The translations under genes and the position numbers were made by a program. From NCBI GenBank assembly GCA_945862125.1, contig CAMAYC010000003.1, positions 1-64,000 of the forward strand: a stretch of DNA of 64,000 bases, written 5' to 3'. The DNA comes from Reyranella massiliensis 521. Its GTDB lineage: Bacteria > Pseudomonadota > Alphaproteobacteria > Reyranellales > Reyranellaceae. Positions 53,826 to 62,284 of the stretch are shown in pieces. The notes under the pieces were generated by a model. That model saw only the letters and a program-made list of their open reading frames with translations. It was not told the DNA's origin and did no database searches. The stretch's first letter is position 1. Every line of letters starts with the position of its first letter.

Positions 53826-54455
53826 CTATGCCTCTTGCCGCCATGGTTGATGGCCGACCTCTCCTGAATTCATGCGCTCCACTGCCATCCGGATCGCCTT
53901 TATCAAAGAGGTTGCGCGATCTCGGGACGAAACAAAGAATGTCGGAATTACAAAGGCACCGCGCCACAAGACTATTCTGGCTGTCAGCTTTCCATTTCCA
54001 CCTAATTGCTCGTCATCTTCAATGCTCCAGTTCGTTATTTCGTCGATGGGAATGATGAGCGGGCGATCTTTCAATTTGAACGGAAGATCAAGGCCGCCAA
54101 ATTGAGAGGACCGCCGAAGGTGCTTCCAAGTTGGCGAACATTGCGTTTCCCAGATGATGAACTCCTTGGCGATGATGAGGCTATTGAAGCGCAATGACCG
54201 CCGGGAAAGAATGACATAACCAATCACCATTGCGCCCATCGCGAAGATAAGGATTGCCCAATCTGGGTGCTGGCTGACTACCCATACTCCGACAACTGCA
54301 ATCAGCAGGAGGGCCATTGCGGCAGTGGCCACAAAGGGAACGTCACGAAACCCTGGCAGCGAACGCCGCTCCCATTGACGGAACAGGATGAGATTAGATA
54401 GGTCGCGCCTTTCAACGTCCTCAAACGAACTTTCGTCCTGTGTCCGCCAAATCAT
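53826..54455 (-). CDS. Hypothetical membrane protein, 209 aa
   Basis: ATG at 54455 is chosen because GGGGAGGGGAG precedes it; the longer frame upstream is Arg-rich and unlikely. The product has two adjacent membrane helices at about residues 40-85 (VATAAMALLLIAVVGVWVVS and WAILIFAMGAMVIGYVILS) and a cytoplasmic beta domain (FIIWETQCSPTWKHLRR, RPLIIPIDEITNWSIEDD, IVLWRGAFVIPTFF) that resembles small PH-like membrane-linked domains. Function is unknown. Box B lies about 340 bp upstream. Confidence 0.65.
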   Translation of the reverse strand: MIWRTQDESSFEDVERRDLSNLILFRQWERRSLPGFRDVPFVATAAMALLLIAVVGVWVVSQHPDWAILIFAMGAMVIGYVILSRRSLRFNSLIIAKEFIIWETQCSPTWKHLRRSSQFGGLDLPFKLKDRPLIIPIDEITNWSIEDDEQLGGNGKLTARIVLWRGAFVIPTFFVSSRDRATSLIKAIRMAVERMNSGEVGHQPWRQEA

Positions 54456-55047
54456 TGCTCCCCTCCCCCTATGCGCGGTATCGCGTGTCTCGCCAAAGCC
54501 CTTGCGCCTCCGACCAACATCGATCGTCCGCCAGCACATCGCTGGCGTTTGGCCGAAAACGCCGGCCACCAGCACGCGCGGACTGTGGCGACAGTTGGCT
54601 GGATCCGATGCGGCTGGATCCGATGCGGCTGCGTCCGCCACGTACTTCCGGTCTGCCGAATGATGAGCACGACAGCATCAGCGACGTTGATTTGGCGGAC
54701 CGGCGTAGGCGTTCTGTCTCCCTCCCCACGCCCGACAAAAGTCGAAGTCGACTCTCGCCTGATACTGGAAAGCATGTAAGGGAGAACGTCGTAGGTAGTT
54801 TTACCTATCAACTGCCCTCGGATAATATCATGGCAGTGTTGGTCGGACCGTTGCGCTGGACGACTGCCGCTAGAAGCAGCGGCGGAATCAACAAGGGACC
54901 CGAAAGTGAAGGGGCTTAAGCTCACCTTTGGCTACGGGACGACGGCATCGCGCATGTCGTCCGACTAACTATGGGCTAGTCCACCCGGATTCCCCGGCCC
55001 CTACTGGTATGCTAGCCCCGCAAAACGGTCTGACCAGGGGCATCAAG
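54456..55047. other. 592-bp intergenic region with box B and a tandem duplication
   Basis: No gene is convincing here. A 15-bp unit GGATCCGATGCGGCT is repeated in tandem at 54601-54630. Box B lies at 54792-54807. The 120 bp around box B (about 54730-54850) are recognisably related to 61703-61820 around box D, including CATGTAAG and TCGTAGGTAGT. Confidence 0.5.
54792..54807. promoter_or_regulatory. TAGG-N8-CCTA box B
   Basis: TAGGTA-GTTT-TACCTA is the most symmetrical copy, with perfect 6-bp arms. The downstream CCTA seen 24 bp away in boxes A, C and D is absent here; TCAT stands in its place. It lies between the membrane-protein gene (leftward, start 54455) and the DUF3124 gene (rightward, start 55048). 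Confidence 0.55.
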
Positions 55048-55554
55048 ATGGAAGCAAGAGGTATGACTATCGCCTGCAGGGTCATCCTTGCCATCTGCTT
55101 TCTTGTGTCGATCACAGGTGCCGGCCTCGCCGGGGAGCCGCCGACGGCTAGGCAGGGGCAGACTGTATATGTTTCGGTTTATTCGGATGTTCTATTTGGA
55201 AATGCGGAAAGAGATGGCAAACCCAGCAGATGGCCATTGTCCGTCACACTAGCAATCCGCAATACAGACCTCGAAAACTCGCTGACCGTCCGCTCCATTC
55301 GCTATTACAACACCGACGGCAAGCTTCTTCGCGAGTATCCAACGGGTAGCAAGCTTGGTCCTCTGGGAACGACGGAGGTCTTTGTCGAACACAAGGACTT
55401 GAGCGGAGGCAGCGGGGCTAATTTCCTTGTTGTCTGGACTGCGGACAAACCCATCAATGTCCCGATCATTGAAGCAGTTCATACGTATTTTTTCGGCACA
55501 AGAGCATTGGCGTTCACCAGTTCAAGTCAACCGCTTCATGTCGAGAACCGGTAG
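55048..55554 (+). CDS. DUF3124 exported protein
   Basis: The 168-aa protein has a signal peptide (MTIACRVILAICFLVSITGA, cleavage near GLAGEPP) and a DUF3124 domain: GQTVYVSVYSDVLFG, WPLSVTLAIRNTDLENSLTV, IRYYNTDGKLLREYPTG, then GTTEVFVEHKDLSGGSGANF. It is probably a periplasmic beta-sandwich protein of unknown function. ATG at 55048 has AGGGG upstream; ATG at 55063 is an alternative. It may respond to box B. Confidence 0.85.
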   Translation: MEARGMTIACRVILAICFLVSITGAGLAGEPPTARQGQTVYVSVYSDVLFGNAERDGKPSRWPLSVTLAIRNTDLENSLTVRSIRYYNTDGKLLREYPTGSKLGPLGTTEVFVEHKDLSGGSGANFLVVWTADKPINVPIIEAVHTYFFGTRALAFTSSSQPLHVENR

Positions 55555-55680
55555 GCTTGGCCTAATACGTTTAAATGCCAGGGCAGGTCTTGATGGCTCA
55601 CGCAGGGCAGAGCGCAAATCAGAGGACCAGCGCTGCCTGGTGTAAAGCGATGGCCATTAGATCTTTGTAGATCCGACTCG

Positions 55681-55708
55681 AAAAAAGGCCCGCTCACCGA
55701 GCGGGCCT
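55681..55708 (-). terminator. Intrinsic terminator reading leftward
   Basis: AGGCCCGCT (55686-55694) pairs with AGCGGGCCT (55700-55708) around a 5-nt loop. On the minus strand the hairpin is followed by six T residues (55686-55681), a classical intrinsic terminator. No minus-strand gene lies between here and 56000, so the transcript it ends is unexplained. It could also help end the DUF3124 transcript. Confidence 0.6.
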
Positions 55709-55888
55709 AAGAGTCTCGTATCGGACCGGCCCACGACCTTGCGGGGGGCAAAGCGACCATGAGCACGGCATGCCAACGTTTGCTCGTCGGTACGAGAAGG
55801 TATCAGCGCAAATCAATCACGCGCTAGCGGCTTGTTAGCCGCCACCGTATCGACGTTCAAAGATGTCTTACGATCGCGCTGACTGTCA

Positions 55889-55928
55889 TAGGTAGAACTC
55901 CCTATATGTCATCAGCAGATGATGCCTA
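55889..55928 (+). promoter_or_regulatory. TAGG-N8-CCTA box C, upstream of the kinase
   Basis: TAGG (55889-55892) and CCTA (55901-55904) form the palindrome with N8, and another CCTA begins at 55925, exactly 24 bp later. The following 65 bp resemble the sequence after box A. It lies about 100 bp upstream of the proposed kinase start at 56006. Confidence 0.55.
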
Positions 55929-56005
55929 CGAACTTGCCGGCAGAATGGTTAAATGCGCATCCTCGCGGGAACGTAGATCACTCACTTGACGAGGGAGGAA
56001 CGGCA

Positions 56006-57685
56006 TTGGGTGATGTGATCCGCAGGTCCGGTAGCAGGATTGCGGCGTTGAGACGGCGTTCTGGCTGGCCAAGCGAACTGACACTGGCCCATTACGCCCT
56101 GATCAGCTGCATCTTCACGGTCACCTACCTTGGCCTCGAATGGCTCACGCGCGTCCATGAGCTCGAAGCCCTCGGCATCACGCTGTGGAATCCTGCGAAG
56201 GCGCTGAGCTTGGGTCTTCTGTTGATCAAAGGTGTCGCTTACGCGCCGGTGCTGTTCCTGGCGACGCTACTAGTCGATCTCTTCATCTACGGGGCCGCCA
56301 AGGGTTTACCTTCCACTGTCGCCACGAGCGCCGTAGTCGCGCTCGGATATGCAGGTCTCGCGATAACCCTCACGCGAGGCCTGGGCTTTACGATGAAGCG
56401 CACCGACCTGCGCAATGTCATTGGATTGCTTGTCACGGTGCCCGCTGGGACGTTCGTCATTGCCTCCTTCTATTGCATCCTTCTCGTATTGTTCGGCGAC
56501 CTGCCGGTAAAGCAATACTGGGAGGCCGTGCCGCATCTTTGGGTAGGAGACACTGTCGGCATCGTCATAATCCTTCCCGTCGCCATGGCTGTCTTCGGGT
56601 CGATGCGACATCTGCTTGATACGAAGCCCTGGGTATTGCTGATCGACGCAGCCGCCTTTCTGGCCGGCGTCTTGATTGCACTATGGCTGATCTTCTCGGT
56701 CGAAGAAGCCAACGACTACCACTTCTTCTACCTACTATTCCTTCCAGTTAGCTGGATTGCGATGCGCGCAGGGTTCGCAGGCACCGCGGCCGGCGTATGT
56801 CTCATCCATCTACTGCTGCTGGCTTACATCAGCTGGGGCGGCTATCCGGCGAGCACCTTTATGAGTTACCAACTCCTAGTACTGGCGCTCGCTTTCAATG
56901 GACTCCTGCTCGGCGCTGTCGTTGACGAGCGTCGGCGATCGGATGAACTCCTGCGTGAACAACATGTGGAAGTTGCGCGCATGACAAGGCATGCCACGGC
57001 CGGCGCGATGGGTGTTTCGCTGGCGCATCAGATCAGCCAACCGCTGACGAACGTTGCCATGTACCTCCATGTGGGTCGTCAACTACTAGCGGCAAAACCC
57101 GAGGAGCCGGCGCGGATTTCGGATTCTCTGGAAAAAGCTACAACGCAGTTGCGGCAGGCCAAGGAAATCCTCGAGAGATTGCGGGATTTCGTCTCCCGCG
57201 GCACACTCAGGCCCGCTCCGACCGATCTTGGCGCCTTGACGCGAAAAGTGGTGGCACTGGCTGGGGATGACGCGAGAGCGCACGGAGTATCAGTGCGTCT
57301 TGAGGCGGCTTCTGTGCCGCCCGTCACCGTCGACGCCCTTCAGCTTGAGCAGATCCTTATCAACGTAATCAACAATGCCATCGACGCCGCCGCGGAAGCG
57401 AACCGAGCGCCAGGTAGCGTCACGATTCGCGTAGCGTCCATGGACAAAGGAGTGCGGATAGAGGTCGAGGACAATGGACCTGGTGTATCCGAGGCAGTGG
57501 CTCAGCACCTGTTTGACCCCTTCGTTACGACCAAGCAGGGCGGCATGGGGCTTGGGCTGTCACTCTCGCGAGAGCTTATTACAGCGCACGGGGGGACCAT
57601 CAATTGGGAGCACATAAGCTCGGATGGTGGTGCGCGTTTTACCATCGAGCTTCCTTCGGGCCCGGAGGATGCACATGGCACATAA
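56006..57685 (+). CDS. MASE1-type membrane sensor histidine kinase
   Basis: The kinase has about eight membrane segments with MASE1-like features (LWNPAKALSLGLLLIKGVAY, VGDTVGIVIILPVAMAVF), a short linker, a histidine motif SLAHQISQPLTNVAMYL (His341 from this start) and an HATPase domain (LINVINNAIDAAAEANR, DNGPGVSE, GMGLGLSLSRELI). The start is set at TTG 56006, which follows GGGAGGAA; the longer frame from 55919 covers a repeat that is non-coding near 48.2 kb. It overlaps the regulator gene by 11 bp. Confidence 0.85.
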   Translation: MGDVIRRSGSRIAALRRRSGWPSELTLAHYALISCIFTVTYLGLEWLTRVHELEALGITLWNPAKALSLGLLLIKGVAYAPVLFLATLLVDLFIYGAAKGLPSTVATSAVVALGYAGLAITLTRGLGFTMKRTDLRNVIGLLVTVPAGTFVIASFYCILLVLFGDLPVKQYWEAVPHLWVGDTVGIVIILPVAMAVFGSMRHLLDTKPWVLLIDAAAFLAGVLIALWLIFSVEEANDYHFFYLLFLPVSWIAMRAGFAGTAAGVCLIHLLLLAYISWGGYPASTFMSYQLLVLALAFNGLLLGAVVDERRRSDELLREQHVEVARMTRHATAGAMGVSLAHQISQPLTNVAMYLHVGRQLLAAKPEEPARISDSLEKATTQLRQAKEILERLRDFVSRGTLRPAPTDLGALTRKVVALAGDDARAHGVSVRLEAASVPPVTVDALQLEQILINVINNAIDAAAEANRAPGSVTIRVASMDKGVRIEVEDNGPGVSEAVAQHLFDPFVTTKQGGMGLGLSLSRELITAHGGTINWEHISSDGGARFTIELPSGPEDAHGT

Positions 57686-58304
57686 GCGCGTCGTCCATGT
57701 CATCGACGATGAACCCGATGTTTGCGAGGCTCTCAGGGTCTTGCTGGACACGGCGGAGCTTGAAGCGCGCACCTATGCCTCCGCCGAGGAGTTCCTCGCA
57801 GAAGTCCGGCTAAGCCGGCCAATATGCATGCTGATCGATGTGCGTTTGCCGGGAATGAGCGGACTTGAGTTGGTGCGCCAACTTCAACAGGGGCCGATCC
57901 GGCCGGTCGTCGTCATGATCACCGGCCATGGCGATGTGCCGCTGGCGGTCAAGGCCATGCGGGCCGGCGCCCTGCACTTTCTGGAGAAGCCATTCGAGCC
58001 CGCAGAGCTTCTCCAGACACTGGAAGAAGCGTTGCAGCGTGTCAGCGAGATGGCAGCCGAGGAAGCCGCGTCAGCTGCCATAGAGCTAAGTTACCGATCA
58101 CTGACGCCCCGCGAGCAAGAAGTGATGGCGCTCTTGGCTGAAGGGATGCCCGCAAAGCTTCTCGCCACAAAGCTTGGAATCAGCACGCGGACAGCGGAGC
58201 ACCATCGGGCGGCCGTGCTGAAGAAAATGGGCGCGCGGACGGTGTCGCACCTCGCCCGTATGAGCATGAATCTGCAGGCGCGGAATTCGCCTATGCGGCC
58301 CTAG
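57675..58304 (+). CDS. FixJ/TodT-like LuxR-type response regulator
   Basis: The 209-aa protein has a receiver domain (VHVIDDEPDV, phospho-acceptor Asp55 in CMLIDVRLPGMSG, VMITGHGDV, FLEKPFEPAEL) and a LuxR-type HTH (about residues 140-200: LTPREQEVMALLAEGMPAKL, ATKLGISTRTAEHHRAAV). ATG at 57675 is preceded by GGAGG and overlaps the kinase end by 11 bp. It is the cognate partner of the MASE1 kinase and the best candidate to bind the TAGG-N8-CCTA boxes. Confidence 0.93.
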   Translation: MAHKRVVHVIDDEPDVCEALRVLLDTAELEARTYASAEEFLAEVRLSRPICMLIDVRLPGMSGLELVRQLQQGPIRPVVVMITGHGDVPLAVKAMRAGALHFLEKPFEPAELLQTLEEALQRVSEMAAEEAASAAIELSYRSLTPREQEVMALLAEGMPAKLLATKLGISTRTAEHHRAAVLKKMGARTVSHLARMSMNLQARNSPMRP

Positions 58305-58430
58305 GCAATCACCGCAATTCCGAGCCCGCGACAGTGGCCGTACGCTCGGATCGAGGCGCCGCCCTTAATCACCCGTTGCGGGTAACATCCCACTGTAGAC
58401 CTCGGTGCCTTCCAGTTGCGAGGTCGCGAA

Positions 58431-59639
58431 ATGCGAGAACGTCCCTGCGCCGCGGGTCGATATGGTGCTCACGGAAGTATGACGAGCGCGACATCCATCG
58501 CAGCGCGATGGAAGGACAACCGTCTTTCTACCCTGCCTGTCGATAGGGCGGCCGCATCGGACGGCGTTCGCATGGCCTATCGTGAGGCTGGCCTCGCTGT
58601 GCCATCAATTATTTGGGTAGATGGCCCGGTCAGCTTGGCGACCTCCTGGGCATCAGCACCCTCGTCCATCGGTGCGAATGTCCACGATACCATCATAGCC
58701 GCTCCGCATCGTCGAGCCACCCAACGGCTTGGCACACACGCCGATCACCCTGCGCCCTTTCCGTGTGACCAAAGCGGTGTTGATTGCGCGGACGCGGTCA
58801 GTGCAGCAGTGCGTGCAGCCGTGATTGAAGACGCCGATGCAATTCGGCCGTCTCTGCTTTTGTGGTTGCGTCGACTCAGGTCACGACTGACCAACGGGAG
58901 CCGGTCACCCAGCTTCGCTGCCAGCGGCTCTAGCCAATATGAGCTGTGTTGGCTCGGCTTCACAGCATGCCTCTTGGAGATGCTCGAGCCGCATGCTGGG
59001 ATCGAACTGAGTGGGCTCCGGCTGATCGCCGAGAATGCGGGATGGATCCTGCCGCACTCGCACGTGTGCTGGCTCTCCGATCGTCCAACCGGGCTGTCCT
59101 TCGATCGGTGGGGACGGCTGCACTCCTCCTTTGGACCGGCGCTGCGCTATCTGGACAATTGGTCGGTGTACGCCTGGAAGGGTACGCGCGTGCCATCCTG
59201 GATCATCGACGAGCCGCAGTGCATTACACTCGACTGGATCGACGCTCAGATCGATCCGTTGGTTCGCCACGCCATGATCGACATCATCACCCCGGAGCGC
59301 TTTGTTGAGGCAGGTGGCGCCAACTGCTTGGCGAGCGATACCACAGGCAAGCTTTGGGTCCGCAAATGGCCCTATCGGACTGCGACTCTCGACACCTGGG
59401 CTGCTGTTGAATTTCCCACAGAAGACGGCACCAGCTCCTTTCGATGCGTTCCGGCAGAGCTGCGCACTCCAACGGAAGCACTCGCGTGGCATTTCGGACC
59501 TGCTCGATCTGCCGGCGAACGGCACAAGCGACACGGCGCGTACCAGGCAACGGATGTTCAGCCCCTTCCGCGCCGTCGCCGATTACGAGAAAGAGATCGT
59601 CGCCCAGGTTCCGGCGAGCAAGGTCGCCGACGGCGATGA
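58431..59639 (+). CDS. DUF6745 protein, C-terminus uncertain
   Basis: The product of about 402 aa matches the DUF6745 pattern: GVRMAYREAGLAVPSIIWVD near the N-terminus and a conserved core WLSDRPTGLSFDRWGRLH, SFGPALRYLDNWSVYAWKG and TRVPSWIIDEPQCITLDWID, then MIDIITPERFV. Function is unknown. After LAWHFG the frame becomes Arg-rich, while the +1 frame reads more plausibly (DLLDLPANGTSD), so a frameshift near 59497 is possible. ATG at 58431 has GAGGT upstream; 58479 is an alternative. Confidence 0.65.
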   Translation: MRERPCAAGRYGAHGSMTSATSIAARWKDNRLSTLPVDRAAASDGVRMAYREAGLAVPSIIWVDGPVSLATSWASAPSSIGANVHDTIIAAPHRRATQRLGTHADHPAPFPCDQSGVDCADAVSAAVRAAVIEDADAIRPSLLLWLRRLRSRLTNGSRSPSFAASGSSQYELCWLGFTACLLEMLEPHAGIELSGLRLIAENAGWILPHSHVCWLSDRPTGLSFDRWGRLHSSFGPALRYLDNWSVYAWKGTRVPSWIIDEPQCITLDWIDAQIDPLVRHAMIDIITPERFVEAGGANCLASDTTGKLWVRKWPYRTATLDTWAAVEFPTEDGTSSFRCVPAELRTPTEALAWHFGPARSAGERHKRHGAYQATDVQPLPRRRRLRERDRRPGSGEQGRRRR

Positions 59640-59970
59640 AGCCCGACAACCGCCGTTACGCAGCGCGTCTATCTCGCTGAAAATGAGCATTGCTGACCGT
59701 GACAACTCCGCCGCCTGCAGCTGGCAACCATATCGAACGCTGCATCTTCTGCAGGCGCATGTTCACTCCAAGCATTCTCGACGAAATATCAGACCAATAC
59801 GATCACCGGCTTGTCTCAAGAGCGCCCCGTACAGTCGACAAAGCGCTGCGGGTCAATCGCCGCGGGAGGTGGCTTGAAAATTTCTGCCGGCCCTGGTCGG
59901 CCACATCCCGTCACCGATGCTACGGGCGCATGGACATCAAGCCGCCTCAACCAACGAGTGTCCAATGCTT
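59640..59970. other. No convincing gene
   Basis: These 331 bp after the DUF6745 gene carry only short frames with unlikely composition. No box of the TAGG-N8-CCTA type, hairpin or repeat was noticed. Confidence 0.4.
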
Positions 59971-60132
59971 CTAGTAGGGTAATCTATCGAGCCGCCTGCG
60001 CGTGTCTTCGATCCCATGGGGGAATGCCTTTATCTTCAGCTTCGACTGGCGTGTCCGCTTCGCCAACCATATTGCGGCAAATACACACAACCCGATAACT
60101 AGGACCGCTCCCACTACCAAAGCCGCGTACAT
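59971..60132 (-). CDS. Single-span membrane peptide, 53 aa
   Basis: ATG at 60132 lies 6 nt after GAGGAG and gives MYAALVVGAVLVIGLCVFAA, one membrane helix, then a basic tail (IWLAKRTRQSKLKIKAFPHG) and an Arg-rich end. It follows the NhaD-type antiporter gene by about 170 bp on the same strand, so it may be a small accessory subunit; that is inference from position. Confidence 0.5.
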   Translation of the reverse strand: MYAALVVGAVLVIGLCVFAAIWLAKRTRQSKLKIKAFPHGIEDTRRRLDRLPY

Positions 60133-60301
60133 CGGCATCTCCTCACTCTGATAATCGACTTTCCGCTTCCCATGCTCCATCAGAATTGGCCGCCCGGATA
60201 GTGGCCCGACTGGCCATTCTCCTGCCCTTTGCTTGAAGATCGGTGCTTTCACCCAGTACGATCTTCAACCTTGCGCTATGTCGGTCGGAATCCTAAGTCG
60301 T

Positions 60302-61693
60302 CTACATAAGCGCCGCATTGACCCACAAGTGGGTAGCGACGCTCGCCACGTAGCCCAATCCAATGGCCCAGGCCCATCGAAGATGATTGAGAAACGTGTA
60401 GTGATTGCGCACCAGTCCCATCAGTGCCACCCCCGCCGCGGTACCGATGGATACTAGACTTCCCCCGACACCCGTACTCAGAGTGACGAGCATCCACTGA
60501 CCACTCGACATGTCGGGGTTCATGGTCAGCACTGCGAACATCAAAGGAATGTTGTCAAACGCCGCGCCTAGCACACCAATCGCGATGTTGGCGACGGTGG
60601 GTCCCAGGTCGCCATAGAGATAGTCCGACAACTGCGCGAGATAGCCGGCAACGCCAAGGCCGGCGACGGCAAAAATGACGCCGAAGAAGAACAGCAGCGT
60701 GTCCCACTCCAGTCGCCTGATCTCCCGGAACGAATCGAACGCCATGTCTTGGTCGTCACGGCGACGCCCGATCCGCTGAAGGATGTAGCTGTACATTTGC
60801 AAGTACCCGAGACCCAACATCATCCCGAGCGCGGGCGGCAGACTGAAAAAGCTCTTGAATGAGACGGCAGTCGCAATGGTCGCTGCGAACAGCCCAATTA
60901 CAACGGCCGCGCCGGGCTTGAGCCTCCTGATTTCGTTCGTCGCTTCCGGCATTCCCTTCGGCACGCCAAAATGCATAAGCATCGCCGGCACAAGAAAGTT
61001 TACCAGCGCTGGAAGGAAGAGATGGAAGAATTCCAGGAACTCCAGCTTGCCCTTTTGCCAGACCATCAGCGAGGTAATGTCGCCGAATGGCGAGATGACG
61101 CCGCCGGCATTTGCCGCCACCACGATGATGATGCAGCCCATAACGATGAACTGGTAGCTGCCCACTCCAATAGCCACCACCACGGCGCCCATGACGAGCG
61201 CCGTCGTCAGATTGTCGATGATCGGGCCGAAGACAAATGCAAGGCCCCCGACCAGCCAGAAAAGCTGCCGATAGGAGAGGCGCTTGCTGATGAGTTTGGC
61301 CCGGAGGACGGCAAAGACGCGTCGCTCCTGCATCGTATTCACATATGTGATCGCCACCACGAGGAACAGCATCAGTTCGCCGTAGTCGAGGATCACATGC
61401 TTGGCGGCGACTTCGAGATCGGCACTCCGGCCATTCACGGCATAAACGACGCCGAGTAGTGCCCAGATAAGGCCGGCCGCCAGCATGACGGGCTTCGACT
61501 TGCGCAGCTGAATGACTTCTTCGACGGCCACGAACCCGTAGGCAACAAAGAAGATCAGGAGCGCCAGATATCCAACCGGATGCCGCGTCAGATCGATGCG
61601 TGCCGCCTCCTGCGCTTGAAGGGGCCCAGAAATAACTGTTAGTGGGGCCAGTATCAGGGCGGCCAGCAGCCACAGCCGTCCAAATCGATTCAT
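60302..61693 (-). CDS. nhaD: NhaD-type sodium:proton antiporter
   Basis: The 463-aa inner-membrane protein starts with a signal-like helix (LLAALILAPLTVISGPLQAQ) and has about 12 further hydrophobic segments. Motifs typical of the NhaD/ArsB-like ion transporter group are GLAFVFGPIIDNLTTALVMG, ANAGGVISPFGDITSLMVW and GAAFDNIPLMFAVLTMN, with the paired Asp-Asn half-helices of both repeats. It exchanges Na+ or Li+ for H+. Box D lies 76 bp upstream of its ATG. Confidence 0.9.
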   Translation of the reverse strand: MNRFGRLWLLAALILAPLTVISGPLQAQEAARIDLTRHPVGYLALLIFFVAYGFVAVEEVIQLRKSKPVMLAAGLIWALLGVVYAVNGRSADLEVAAKHVILDYGELMLFLVVAITYVNTMQERRVFAVLRAKLISKRLSYRQLFWLVGGLAFVFGPIIDNLTTALVMGAVVVAIGVGSYQFIVMGCIIIVVAANAGGVISPFGDITSLMVWQKGKLEFLEFFHLFLPALVNFLVPAMLMHFGVPKGMPEATNEIRRLKPGAAVVIGLFAATIATAVSFKSFFSLPPALGMMLGLGYLQMYSYILQRIGRRRDDQDMAFDSFREIRRLEWDTLLFFFGVIFAVAGLGVAGYLAQLSDYLYGDLGPTVANIAIGVLGAAFDNIPLMFAVLTMNPDMSSGQWMLVTLSTGVGGSLVSIGTAAGVALMGLVRNHYTFLNHLRWAWAIGLGYVASVATHLWVNAALM

Positions 61694-61702
61694 CTACCTT
61701 CC

Positions 61703-61820
61703 CGCATCCGACAAAGAGTCGAACCCGATCCTCGGCTTATCAGCGAGAACATGTAAGAGGGAACATCGTAGGTAGTACTTCCCATCAACGGCTTGAGAAT
61801 ATTACCTACGATTTAGCCAA
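61703..61820. promoter_or_regulatory. TAGG-N8-CCCA box D and conserved flank
   Basis: TAGG (61769-61772) and CCCA (61781-61784) form the box, and CCTA follows at 61805, again 24 bp after the second half. The left flank from 61703 shares CGACAAA-AGTCGA, CATGTAAG and TCGTAGGTAGT with the box B region. Read leftward, TTACAT at 61750-61755 could serve as a -10 for the antiporter gene. Confidence 0.55.
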
Positions 61821-62029
61821 CAGAATCATTGGGCACTCCTCTCACAAAGAAGCTCAGCTAGACTGCTCGTTTCTTTTCCGCGGAGACACGCCGGGCTCAA
61901 CTACGGGCACCGTCATCATCGCGGCTGCAGGTACTGTCCCAGTCGGCAGTTATCCCTGTTTCCATGGCACTCCCCCTCCGCTGGCGCGTTCTGTGAACTG
62001 AACGGCCCTTTCTCCAATACTGGAATCAT
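61821..62029. other. No gene seen
   Basis: The rest of the region between box D and the antiporter fragment has no supported gene or hairpin. Confidence 0.4.
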
Positions 62030-62284
62030 TCAGCGCTGTTCGTCGCGCCGACTTCGTCCGCCCAAAGCGTTTAGATTGTTCAATTCCTTCCGGAGCTCGT
62101 CGCGCCGTTGCGGGATAGAAGAAATGACGGATCCCGTCGGCATGCCAGTCCCTACGAGAAGGGCCCTCGAGAGCTGCAACGATGCCTCGATAGCCTCCGG
62201 CACGGCATCTGTAACACCAAGCTCATACAGTCTTTTGGCCTGCTGAGCGTCACTGCCGCATGCGTCGTCCAACGTGGACGTCAA
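62030..62284 (-). pseudogene. Fragment of a KefB-like K+/H+ antiporter (C-terminal end)
   Basis: The 84-residue frame resembles the RCK/TrkA-N C-terminal region of CPA2 antiporters: AKRLYELGVTDAVPEAIEASLQLS, then SVISSIPQRRDELRKELNNL and ALGGRSR. The membrane part is missing. In the region just upstream (to about 62400) another frame reads LLYAAASSSILSLSPA, faintly like a membrane segment of the same family. This is probably a decayed antiporter gene rather than a functional small protein. Confidence 0.6.
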
